From Levilactobacillus angrenensis (GTDB taxonomy: Bacteria > Bacillota > Bacilli > Lactobacillales > Lactobacillaceae), in NCBI RefSeq assembly GCF_003946085.1, contig NZ_RHOB01000026.1, forward strand, positions 1 to 32,329: DNA of 32,329 bases, given 5' to 3'. Positions 1 through 6,903 of the stretch are shown one piece after another; the stretch's first letter is position 1, and the number at the start of each line of letters is the position of its first letter. Both the position numbers and the translations under genes were made by a program. The notes under the pieces were generated by a model. It ran no database searches. It was not told the DNA's origin and was given only the letters and a program-made list of their open reading frames with translations.

Positions 1-26
1 TTTCTTGTAAACTGTTCTTGGGACAT
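1..26 (-). CDS. 5' end of a leftward gene (cut by window)
   Basis: Reading leftward from 26, an ATG opens MSQEQFTR and then runs off the window edge. A weak purine-rich stretch (GTGAGAA) lies upstream. A clear -10 TATAAT on the same strand lies at 92-97, about 65 bases upstream, which supports a real transcript. Eight codons are too few to name a product, so only the start of a gene is proposed. Confidence 0.3.
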
Positions 27-210
27 ATTGTCATTCTCACTTTCAATTGGTTTTAGTCGACTATTTTGCTGTGGGGCAGTGTGTCCCTTTTATTATACAA
101 AAAATGATGTCGACAGATTTCTCTATCAACACCAAATATCATAGAACCTTTTAAATGACAAACCTTACTGGATCCAAGCAGCTGGCTTGAACAGTAACGC
201 TTAATCACTA

Positions 211-243
211 GGCTCGAAGTTCATCGGACTTCGAGCCTTTTTT
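211..243 (+). terminator. Rightward intrinsic terminator upstream of the reductase gene
   Basis: A perfect 10-bp stem GGCTCGAAGT / ACTTCGAGCC (211-220 with 228-237) is followed by a run of seven T. No rightward gene precedes it in the window. It therefore either ends a short untranslated transcript or acts as an attenuator for the gene at 267. A second small hairpin (CAAGC/GCTTG, 175-189) lies just upstream. Confidence 0.75.
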
Positions 244-266
244 ATCAATGAAGGAGGAGTTCACAC

Positions 267-797
267 ATGGGAAAACTCGTTTTCTACGGGGCCACCTCAC
301 TCGACGGTTACCTGGCCACCGATGACGACAACTTGGATTGGCTCACTCAACTCACTGGCATCCCTACCGACGCCGGGACCGCCGTCCTCTCGCAAATGAC
401 CAACGCCATCATGGGCCGTGTGACCTACGACTATGTCGCTCAACAAGCACCTAATGCGCCATTCAACCCCGCCAACCCCCAGATGCACAATTACGTCTTA
501 ACGCGCCAGAACCGGCTAAATTTGCCGCACACGACCTTCACCCAACAGGACGTCGTCACGCTAGCGCAAGACCTGCGCCGCCAGCCTGGTAATACCTGGA
601 TCGTCGGTGGTCAAGCGGTGCTCACCCCCTTGCTAGCAGCCAACCTGGTCGACACGCTTTACCTACAACTCGCCCCGATTTTACTAGGCCACGGCAAGCG
701 TCTCTTCGGTGACCTCACCAACCCGCAACGCTTCACCCTGCTACAGGCCCATCAATTAGGACCATTGGCCGAATTGGTCTATCAGCGGAGTAATTAG
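267..797 (+). CDS. Dihydrofolate reductase-like protein (RibD C-terminal domain family)
   Basis: A 176-residue protein with the fold signature of the RibD C-terminal/DHFR-like superfamily. The N-terminus MGKLVFYGATSLDGYLA matches the usual 'xxxSLDGxxA' start, followed by a DNLDWL motif, a central strand before MGRVTYD, and WIVGGQAVLTPLL as the NADPH-binding GG segment near residues 112-124. Such cytosolic proteins are presumed NADPH-dependent reductases, but their substrate is usually unknown; a true folate reductase is unlikely. The start is set by AAGGAGGAG about 8 bases before the ATG. The gene is monocistronic or weakly linked to the next gene, 66 bases downstream. Family call is solid, substrate unknown. 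Confidence 0.85.
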   Translation: MGKLVFYGATSLDGYLATDDDNLDWLTQLTGIPTDAGTAVLSQMTNAIMGRVTYDYVAQQAPNAPFNPANPQMHNYVLTRQNRLNLPHTTFTQQDVVTLAQDLRRQPGNTWIVGGQAVLTPLLAANLVDTLYLQLAPILLGHGKRLFGDLTNPQRFTLLQAHQLGPLAELVYQRSN

Positions 798-863
798 TAC
801 CCTTTTCTCAGCCGAATATGGTACGCTTAACTTATATTATTCGTACGCGAAGGAGCGGTTGGT

Positions 864-1205
864 ATGTGGTTAGCCCTACATTTTTGGACCTGGATTATCT
901 TAACGATTTTAGTCATTGGCGGTCTCACGAGACACTCAGAGAAGCGGGCCACCCAGTTCTTAATCCTGGCCCGGCTGGCCTACCTAGTCATGATTATTAG
1001 TGGCGTGGTCTTGAGCATCCGTACCTTTGGGCATGCGCCCCTGTTGATCAGCCTAAAATTCATCCTCGGCATCGGCACGATTGCCCTGATTGAAATCAGC
1101 TTCGGCCGTAAAATGGAACGCGATACGCCGCATTTGGTCTACTGGATTTTAGGAGTCGTCGCCTTACTGACGGTGGGGCTGGGGTTGACTTTGGCTTTCC
1201 GGTAA
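864..1205 (+). CDS. YisL-like DUF1516 small membrane protein
   Basis: A 113-residue integral membrane protein with four hydrophobic helices (about residues 2-19, 30-50, 58-77 and 92-111). The order and loop residues (LHFWTWIILT at the start, then FILGIGTIALIEISFGRKM) match the DUF1516/YisL family of Firmicutes, whose function is unknown. A GAAGGAG Shine-Dalgarno sequence sits 7-8 bases before the ATG. The gene is followed by its own terminator. An overlapping out-of-frame ORF from 818 is rejected because this frame has both the ribosome site and the family match. Confidence 0.85.
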   Translation: MWLALHFWTWIILTILVIGGLTRHSEKRATQFLILARLAYLVMIISGVVLSIRTFGHAPLLISLKFILGIGTIALIEISFGRKMERDTPHLVYWILGVVALLTVGLGLTLAFR

Positions 1206-1229
1206 GGTTTAACTGGTCTAATTACTAGA

Positions 1230-1259
1230 GATTCGTGATGCTGTCACGGGTCTTTTTTT
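1230..1259 (+). terminator. Terminator of the YisL-like gene
   Basis: A 9-bp stem GATTCGTGA / TCACGGGTC (1230-1238 with 1244-1252, two G-U pairs) is followed by seven T. Confidence 0.8.
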
Positions 1260-1288
1260 CTGTCTGATGTCATCAGATTCTCCGCTTT

Positions 1289-1317
1289 TTGACATTCACG
1301 TTTTCGTCAATTATCAT
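1289..1317 (+). promoter_or_regulatory. Strong sigma-A-type promoter upstream of the dehydrogenase remnant
   Basis: A consensus -35 TTGACA (1289-1294), a 17-bp spacer and a -10 TATCAT (1312-1317) lie 32 bases before the start codon at 1349. The promoter still looks intact although the gene it serves is destroyed. Confidence 0.75.
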
Positions 1318-1348
1318 ACAGTTAAGTACATGTGAAGGAGTGAACGTA

Positions 1349-1560
1349 ATGAAAGGTGTTATTTACCACGGTATTCATGATATTTCAGTCGAGAAACTGC
1401 CACAGACATTCAAGAAGCCATTGCCAACGTTGCCAAGTCAGATAATCTTTTCCCTGACATCGTTTCCGCTCACTATCCACTAGCCGAGAGTGAACAAGCC
1501 TTTCAGCGTGCTAATACTGACAAGACGGCCCTTAAAGTCGTCATCGATGTGAACGACTAA
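1349..1560 (+). pseudogene. Internally deleted zinc-type alcohol dehydrogenase remnant
   Basis: A good ribosome site (GAAGGAG) and ATG open MKGVIYHGIHDISVEKLP, the classic N-terminus of medium-chain zinc alcohol/sorbitol dehydrogenases. After about 18 codons (near 1404) the match continues in a different frame. Codons from 1405 read DIQEAIANVAKSDNLFP and end in ALKVVIDVND, which is the usual C-terminal segment of the same family. Roughly 280 residues holding the zinc and NAD sites are missing and the two ends are out of frame, so no enzyme can be made. The promoter and ribosome site remain. The in-frame reading from the start gives only a 44-residue nonsense product. Confidence 0.8.
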
Positions 1561-1575
1561 AAACCAATGCTAATC

Positions 1576-1624
1576 AAAAAAACGCGACGTCCCCTTCCAA
1601 TTCGGAAAGAGTCGTCGCGTTTTA
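1576..1624. terminator. Bidirectional terminator between dehydrogenase remnant and racemase
   Basis: A stem AAACGCGACG / CGTCGCGTTT (1580-1589 with 1613-1622) has an inner CTTCC/GGAAG hairpin. It is flanked by an A-run on the left and a short T-run on the right, so it can end the leftward racemase operon (strong side) and the rightward remnant. Confidence 0.75.
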
Positions 1625-1625
1625 C

Positions 1626-2336
1626 TTATGCTTCTCGCATCTTCAATGCCAGTTCCAAGGTCCGATCGACCAAGATGGATTGGCTGTCCACTAAGGGAAT
1701 CTGGGTTTCTGGTTCGCGTTCTTGGGCCAATGACAGTTCAGTACAGCCGAGAATCACAATGTCGGCGCCCTGTTCATCAATCATTTGCTTCAGAATACGG
1801 TGATAAAGTACAGGATCCACGTGGTCTTTTTCTTTGATGTTATCGTAGATCAAAGCCATGGTCTCCGCTTCGATTTCATCAGTCGGCAACACGGGAGTCA
1901 AGCCCGCCGCCAGCACCTCATGTTCGTAGACCTTATCCGTGATGGTCCCCTGCGTTCCGGTGATGCCAATGCGCTTGGCGTTCGGAAATTTACGGACGAT
2001 TTCCTTGACCGTTTCCCGCGGCATGTGCAGCAGTGGCACGTCGGTCGCCGCCTGCAGGTCATCGTAAAAGTAGTGGGCCGTATTGCATGGCAACGTGAAA
2101 AACGCTGGGCCTAGCTGACTTTGTTGCTGGATATCTTCCAACAGACTAGGCAACGGACTGGGCTGACTGTGATCCAAAATGTAGGCAGTCCGGTCCGGCA
2201 CCGTGGCGTGGTTGACCAAAATATAATTCAAGTACTCCTGATCGGCATGGGCTGGCGTCCGCTGGTTCAGCAGGTGCAGGTAGCTTTCGGTCGCCATGGT
2301 TCCCATTCCACCAATAATCGTAAAGAATTTTTTCAT
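1626..2336 (-). CDS. racD: Aspartate racemase (aspartate/glutamate racemase family)
   Basis: A 236-residue cytosolic cofactor-independent racemase that interconverts L- and D-aspartate. The family hallmarks are the N-terminal IIGGMGTMAT loop and two catalytic cysteines: Cys84 in LPCNTAH and Cys198 in ILGCTELSL. Length is normal for the family. The gene starts 5 bases after the stop codon of the D-aspartate ligase, and its Shine-Dalgarno (AAGGGG) overlaps that ligase's last codons, which indicates translational coupling. The pairing with a D-Asp ligase argues for D-Asp supply to the peptidoglycan cross-bridge, as in Enterococcus faecium and Lactococcus. Glutamate racemase is less likely given this context. 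Confidence 0.9.
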   Translation of the reverse strand: MKKFFTIIGGMGTMATESYLHLLNQRTPAHADQEYLNYILVNHATVPDRTAYILDHSQPSPLPSLLEDIQQQSQLGPAFFTLPCNTAHYFYDDLQAATDVPLLHMPRETVKEIVRKFPNAKRIGITGTQGTITDKVYEHEVLAAGLTPVLPTDEIEAETMALIYDNIKEKDHVDPVLYHRILKQMIDEQGADIVILGCTELSLAQEREPETQIPLVDSQSILVDRTLELALKMREA

Positions 2337-2341
2337 GGTAG

Positions 2342-3598
2342 TTACCCCTTATTTTCTGCGAAATACTTCTTGAAGTTAACCGTGTAGTTGTGTTGCATCC
2401 ATTGGATCAAGGCCCACCGCTTCAGGTTCATGTCCTGGTCGTAGCGATACGTCGTGCCATAGCGACCGGCCGCAATCAACTTGAGGGCACGTTCCTTGTC
2501 GGCATTTTCGCGCGTATACCGCTTGAAGACCTTAACGGGAACACCTAACCATAAGGCGTGCTGACTTTCGTCTTGGTTACCGTAGACGGTCGGCGCATCC
2601 TTTAAGCTGTCCTTGACGTAGTCTTTAACGACCCAATCGGCCAGATTGTAACCGTTGAGCGTCACGAAGAAGCTGCTCCGCCCTTGCCGCAGGTTGATTT
2701 CAAACAGCTTGAACGACTGGTCGCGCACATCGTATTTCATATCAAAATTAGCGTAACCGGTGAACTTGATGGCTTCCAAGAACTTTTGAATGTTGTGGTA
2801 AATCGTCTCGTTGTATTCCGGAATGATGGCCACATAATTTCCAATGGCCGATGGCGCTGGGTCTTCCAACAACGGGTGACCCAGACACATCATTTTAACG
2901 TGATGGTTCCGGTCCACGTAGGCGTTCAAGACCCGCATGTTACTGTCATCGCCGGGCACGAAGTCTTGCAAGATCAAGTCAGACTGGTAGCCGTTGGCGT
3001 AGATTTTTTGCAAGATGTCCCGAAATTCAGCTTCAGATTGAATCCGAAAGGCCTTCTTCCGCCCTTCAAAGTGCACGTCCAACCATTCTACACTGTTAGC
3101 TGGCTTCAAAGCGACGGGGTAGTCAAAGGGTTGTTCGACTGGTTCGTCGCCGGTCGCTTCGGCCTTGGTGATGATGCGCGTAGCTGGATATGGCAAACCA
3201 TACTGGTCACAGACCTTGTAGAAGTTTTCCTTATTATTCAAGTGCCGCAATTGATCGTAGTCGATGTACGGGCAAATGAACACGTCTTCCAGTTCAGCCT
3301 TGTGCTTGCTGATCAGTTCAGCGTAGCCATCCCCGCACCCAATCAAAATAACGGGTTCCGGATGGTCAGCGTAACGTTCCTTCAGCTTGCGCATGGTTTC
3401 GATCCACACGGGGTCCTCATCGAATCCCGGAATCAATTCCAAGTTAACAACTTTGGTGTAACGGGTCGGTGCGAGCTGAATGCTGGCAAAGGCCTGAACG
3501 GGTTGGTGGTACAGCTCATAAAATGACCGCGCCATCCCGTAAACGTTAAAGTCGCTCCCCAACAGAACGGGAGTGAATTTTACTCCATTGGTTTCCAT
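2342..3598 (-). CDS. ATP-grasp D-aspartate ligase (peptidoglycan cross-bridge)
   Basis: A 418-residue ATP-grasp carboxylate-amine ligase. The N-terminus (FTPVLLGSDFNVYGMARSF) and the downstream ATP-grasp body match the Asl/YxbA-type D-aspartate ligases: YPVALKPANSVEW as the first nucleotide-binding lysine region, LILQDFVPGDDSNM, and a metal-binding FEINLRQGRSSFF. These enzymes activate D-Asp with ATP and attach it to the side-chain amine of L-Lys in UDP-MurNAc-pentapeptide. The gene is followed at 5 bases by the aspartate racemase and preceded, 140 bases upstream, by an AsnB/AsnH-like gene, making a plausible complete cross-bridge pathway. The GAAGGGA ribosome site is rather far (about 12 bases) from the ATG. 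Confidence 0.85.
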   Translation of the reverse strand: METNGVKFTPVLLGSDFNVYGMARSFYELYHQPVQAFASIQLAPTRYTKVVNLELIPGFDEDPVWIETMRKLKERYADHPEPVILIGCGDGYAELISKHKAELEDVFICPYIDYDQLRHLNNKENFYKVCDQYGLPYPATRIITKAEATGDEPVEQPFDYPVALKPANSVEWLDVHFEGRKKAFRIQSEAEFRDILQKIYANGYQSDLILQDFVPGDDSNMRVLNAYVDRNHHVKMMCLGHPLLEDPAPSAIGNYVAIIPEYNETIYHNIQKFLEAIKFTGYANFDMKYDVRDQSFKLFEINLRQGRSSFFVTLNGYNLADWVVKDYVKDSLKDAPTVYGNQDESQHALWLGVPVKVFKRYTRENADKERALKLIAAGRYGTTYRYDQDMNLKRWALIQWMQHNYTVNFKKYFAENKG

Positions 3599-3662
3599 AA
3601 CGAATTAAAGTCCCTTCACAACGTACTTAATTTCTCAAAAATAAACTTGCTAAGTAAACACA

Positions 3663-3702
3663 ATCAAGGTTGTTAGCGGACGAGTCCAATAGCAACCTTG
3701 AT
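3663..3702 (-). other. Hairpin between asnB and the D-Asp ligase
   Basis: A perfect 10-bp stem ATCAAGGTTG / CAACCTTGAT (3663-3672 with 3693-3702) with a 20-base loop lies in the 140-bp gap. The leftward side lacks a proper T-run (TGTGTTTAC follows), so it may be a weak or partial terminator, or an RNA-stability element that lets part of the asnB message continue into the ligase and racemase genes. Confidence 0.5.
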
Positions 3703-3738
3703 CATGATCGGTCCCGTCGCATTGACGGTCCGGTTAAA

Positions 3739-5622
3739 TTAAACTTGCGTGCGCCGAACTAAGTCGACCGTCTTGGCCGTCGTGTCTTCTGGGAAGTAAA
3801 CTTCATACCACAGAATAAACGTGTAAATGGTGAAAATCTTTTGCATACTTGATTTTCCATTGATATGTTCGTGCAGAATTTCCATCAACGCATCAGTGTT
3901 AAAGAACTTGTGGGCCACGTCGGAGTTAAACGCTTCGATGATCCGTGACTTGTACGGTTCCGTCTTGATCCAGGTGGCGATTGGGGATGGGAAGCCCATC
4001 TTTTCCTTCTTGGCCACGCGTTCTGGTAATTCGGCTTCGGCAGCGGTCCGCAGCGAAACCTTGGTTTCATCCGCATGGATCCGGGTCTTGACTGGCATCG
4101 TAGCCGCAAATTTGGCAACTTCCTTATCAACCAATGGCGTCCGCACTTCGAGTGAGTTGGCCATACTCATCCGGTCAGCCTTGTGCAAGATGTCATAAGG
4201 CAACCAGGTGTTGATATCAAAGTATTGCATTTGCGTCATTTCATCTAAGCCCTTGACGTCGTCGAATAAGTGCTTGGTGTAAGCCCCGGCATCTTGGTTC
4301 AAGCTGGGGTTCTTCAAGATCTTATTACGATCGTGATAATCAAAGACGTAGTTGACCCGGTAGTAGCGCTCGCTCAACGGTTGCGCCCCCCGGACCAAGA
4401 ACCGCCGTCCGTGGAATCGTGGTAACTTTTCAGCGATGCCACCCAGCATCTTGCGGATGCCCTTAGGCACCCACTTTTGGTAGCGTTCGAACGGAATGGC
4501 TTCCAGGTAAGTGTTGTAGCCCCCGAAGAATTCATCGGCCCCTTCACCAGACAGTGCCACCTTCACGGACTGACGCGTCCCTTTAGACAGGTAGTACAAC
4601 TGCATGGCAGATGGGTTCGACAGTGGTTCATCCATGTAGTACATGATGGTTGGTAAGATGTCAAAGTAATCATCACCCGTCATGTACAGTGGTGTGTTCT
4701 TTTGCTTGATTTCTTTAGCGAATTCCGTTGACCAGCTCAATTCACTGTACTTCGAGTTCTTGAACCCCAGTGAGAAGGATTGAATTGGCTTTAATTTGGA
4801 AGCTTCGTTTAAGACATAAGAGGAATCAATCCCACTGGATAAGAAACTCCCGACTTCCACGTCGGCAATCATGTGGGCCTTAACGGATTCATCAACGATA
4901 CCGCGAATCTTCTTGGCATCCTCTTCGACCGTTTGGCTGTTGTCGATGTGATCGTAATTAAACTTGAAGTAACGGTGCGTTTCCGTTTCCCCGTTAGCGT
5001 GATGAATGAAGTATTGGCCTGGCAAGACCTTGTAAACGTTCTTAAACATGGTATCGCGGGAAGGAATGAACTCAAAGCTCAAATGAATTGGCAAGAGCGC
5101 TTCATTGAATTCCTTCTTGAAATTTGGATGTTCCAAGAATGCCTTGATTTCAGACGCCCATAAGAAGGTGTCGCCATCATCATAGTAGTAAAGCGGCTTG
5201 ATACCAAAGTGGTCACGCGCGCCAAAGACTTCGTTGGTCGTCTTGTCATAAATAACAAAGGCGTACATCCCCCGTAGCCGGTCCAGCAGCTTGGGACCCC
5301 AAGCATCATACCCGTGGATCAAGACTTCTGAGTCCACGTCCGTTTGGAATTCGTAGCCTAACTTTTGCAAGTCAGCCCGAATTTCTTGGTAGTTATAAAT
5401 TTCACCGTTAAAGGTCAATACCTTAGTTTGGTCCCGGTTGTACATTGGTTGTTTTCCGTGGGCCAAGTCAATGATTGACAGCCGGCGGAAACCCATCACG
5501 GCTTGTTCGTCGTGGAAATAGGCCTCGTCATCCGGCCCCCGGTGCTTGATCCGATCTGCCATACTGTTGATGGTATTAGTCGGAACATCTTTTTGATTCA
5601 CGTAGCCAACGAATCCACACAT
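3739..5622 (-). CDS. asnB: Asparagine synthase family amidotransferase (AsnB/AsnH-like)
   Basis: A 627-residue class II glutamine amidotransferase fused to an ATP-pyrophosphatase synthetase domain. Cys2 of MCGFVGYV is the glutaminase nucleophile. The second half holds the PP-loop SFLSSGIDSSYV and the LSGEGADEFFGGY motif. Classically it makes asparagine from aspartate, ATP and glutamine. In lactococci and lactobacilli, paralogs of this length (AsnH, AsnB1) instead amidate peptidoglycan residues. Because D-Asp ligase and aspartate racemase lie directly downstream, amidation of the D-Asp cross-bridge is a reasonable alternative. Fold call is certain; the acceptor is inferred. The start follows an AAGGGG ribosome site. 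Confidence 0.92.
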   Translation of the reverse strand: MCGFVGYVNQKDVPTNTINSMADRIKHRGPDDEAYFHDEQAVMGFRRLSIIDLAHGKQPMYNRDQTKVLTFNGEIYNYQEIRADLQKLGYEFQTDVDSEVLIHGYDAWGPKLLDRLRGMYAFVIYDKTTNEVFGARDHFGIKPLYYYDDGDTFLWASEIKAFLEHPNFKKEFNEALLPIHLSFEFIPSRDTMFKNVYKVLPGQYFIHHANGETETHRYFKFNYDHIDNSQTVEEDAKKIRGIVDESVKAHMIADVEVGSFLSSGIDSSYVLNEASKLKPIQSFSLGFKNSKYSELSWSTEFAKEIKQKNTPLYMTGDDYFDILPTIMYYMDEPLSNPSAMQLYYLSKGTRQSVKVALSGEGADEFFGGYNTYLEAIPFERYQKWVPKGIRKMLGGIAEKLPRFHGRRFLVRGAQPLSERYYRVNYVFDYHDRNKILKNPSLNQDAGAYTKHLFDDVKGLDEMTQMQYFDINTWLPYDILHKADRMSMANSLEVRTPLVDKEVAKFAATMPVKTRIHADETKVSLRTAAEAELPERVAKKEKMGFPSPIATWIKTEPYKSRIIEAFNSDVAHKFFNTDALMEILHEHINGKSSMQKIFTIYTFILWYEVYFPEDTTAKTVDLVRRTQV

Positions 5623-5701
5623 GTGCGTATCCCCTTTTTTCTAAGTCATTTAAAATCTAATTTTAGTCGTTCATTAAGATAAATGAAACACAACACCCAT
5701 T

Positions 5702-5710
5702 ATTTTAGCA
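5702..5710 (-). promoter_or_regulatory. Extended -10 promoter of asnB
   Basis: On the minus strand TGC-TAAAAT (extended -10, TGn motif plus TAAAAT) lies about 80 bases before the asnB start. No convincing -35 was seen, which is usual for extended -10 promoters. No T-box or riboswitch hallmark was recognised in the 146-bp leader. Confidence 0.5.
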
Positions 5711-5768
5711 AATTTGTTTGGTGAATACCATATTATTAAGGATTCTTAAGGGATAGCTAAGCCCTGGA

Positions 5769-6467
5769 TCAGTCTGGGGCCACCGTGGCTAAGGCCGCGC
5801 TATCCAAAACCTTGACTTGACGGCGACCAATCGTTTCGATCACGCCGTCTTTGACTAGCTGCCGTAGCTTACGGCTCAAGGATTCTGGCGTCATCCCCAG
5901 GTAAGCCGCCAAGTCTTGTTTACTCATTGGCAAGTCGATGACCCCGGCTTGCCGACCACTGATCTCTTGTAAATAACCGGCCAACCGCGGCAAGGCATCC
6001 GGAATGGCTAGTAAGGTCGCCTGCCGTTCTGCCGTCTTCAACCGGTCGGCCAATGCATTCAGCAAGGCCATCGATAGCTGGGGCATCCCAGTAATCAAGT
6101 CGGTTAGAGAGGCCCGGGAAATCGTGCACAGTTCACTGTCCTGGGTGGCTTCCGCGTAAGACGAATGGATTTCATCCGTGAACAACGCGATTTCGCCAAT
6201 GAAGTCCCCGGGATTCAGGACCCGTAAGACCTGTTCGTGGCCGTCTTCCGTCAAGTGGTAGAGGCGGACCTGACCGACATTCACGATGTACAACGTCTGG
6301 GACACTTCCCCCGTGCTAAAGACCGTTCTGCCCTTCTTAGCCAAAACGGGCCGCGTCACTTGGGCGACGGACGTTAATTGATCGGCCGCCAACCGCTGGA
6401 AAATTGGGACCTGCGACACGCATTCTAATTCCTGTTCAATTGATTCATGCTGATGTACATGTGCCAT
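5769..6467 (-). CDS. Crp/Fnr-family transcription regulator (FLP-like)
   Basis: A 232-residue regulator with an N-terminal cyclic-nucleotide-type beta-barrel (about residues 20-125, with GDFIGEIALF) and a C-terminal winged helix-turn-helix (about 180-215, SKQDLAAYLGMTPESLSRKL). An ATG nine bases further upstream directly abuts the AAGGAG, so the second ATG (MAHVHQHE) with 9-base spacing is chosen. Two cysteines, 16 and 114, are spaced like the redox pair of Lactobacillus casei FLP (Cys5 and Cys102). A thiol-disulfide switch is inferred rather than cAMP or Fe-S sensing, because no N-terminal Fe-S cysteine cluster exists. The N-terminus is histidine-rich (three His in seven residues). Confidence 0.9.
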   Translation of the reverse strand: MAHVHQHESIEQELECVSQVPIFQRLAADQLTSVAQVTRPVLAKKGRTVFSTGEVSQTLYIVNVGQVRLYHLTEDGHEQVLRVLNPGDFIGEIALFTDEIHSSYAEATQDSELCTISRASLTDLITGMPQLSMALLNALADRLKTAERQATLLAIPDALPRLAGYLQEISGRQAGVIDLPMSKQDLAAYLGMTPESLSRKLRQLVKDGVIETIGRRQVKVLDSAALATVAPD

Positions 6468-6492
6468 TACCGGCATCTCCTTTTTATTTTAG

Positions 6493-6735
6493 AGGTTGAA
6501 AGTAACATTTACGTGGTAATTCCTGGAACGAGAGCGTTTTGCCCACTAAAATCAGTTAGGCTAGGAGCCTGCGTCGCCCAAAGATCCCGACGAGTTGGTG
6601 ATTACCAGCAACACTATGTTCATTAAGAACTTATTGTCAAACCAGCCGCTACTTGGGGTTAAGCCGACCTTTACTGGCAAGCACCCCTGTAGCCGAGAGT
6701 CCGCCAGTTTTCGCTACGAAGTTGGCAGCCCTACC
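6493..6735 (+). repeat. Dispersed intergenic repeat, copy A
   Basis: This stretch fills most of the 436-bp gap between the divergent crp/fnr and dipeptidase genes. It aligns along its length with copy B at 8684. Shared blocks are AGGTTGAAAGTAACAT, GGTAATTCC-GGAACGA, AGGAGCCTGCGTC, ATTACCAGCAACA, GGGGTTAAGCCGA-like, and TAGCCGAGAGTCCGCCA at 6690-6706. The branched part present in copy B is collapsed here to a short hairpin (GCCAG...). It is non-coding and lacks a transposase. Confidence 0.75.
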
Positions 6736-6852
6736 TTTAACAAATAACAAACCATATTCACTCCCATTCTAGCAAACTTTGCTGGTTTAGCGGTGACGAA
6801 TGCCTCACGACCCGAAAACCTTCACCCCCACGACTGATTAAGCCCACATTTG

Positions 6853-6861
6853 TGCTATAGT
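6853..6861 (+). promoter_or_regulatory. Extended -10 promoter of the dipeptidase gene
   Basis: TGC-TATAGT (extended -10) ends about 43 bases before the dipeptidase ATG. The -35 region is not obvious. Confidence 0.5.
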
Positions 6862-6903
6862 AATGGCAACTAGTTTTACCTAACTTTAAGGAGGAATTTT
6901 GCC

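Noticed and set aside
2684-3526. Long rightward open frame of 280 codons
   Set aside because: Lies entirely antisense to the well-supported D-Asp ligase, has no ribosome site or recognisable motif.
5623-5768. T-box leader for asnB
   Set aside because: Only 146 bases, no T-box consensus and no competing terminator.
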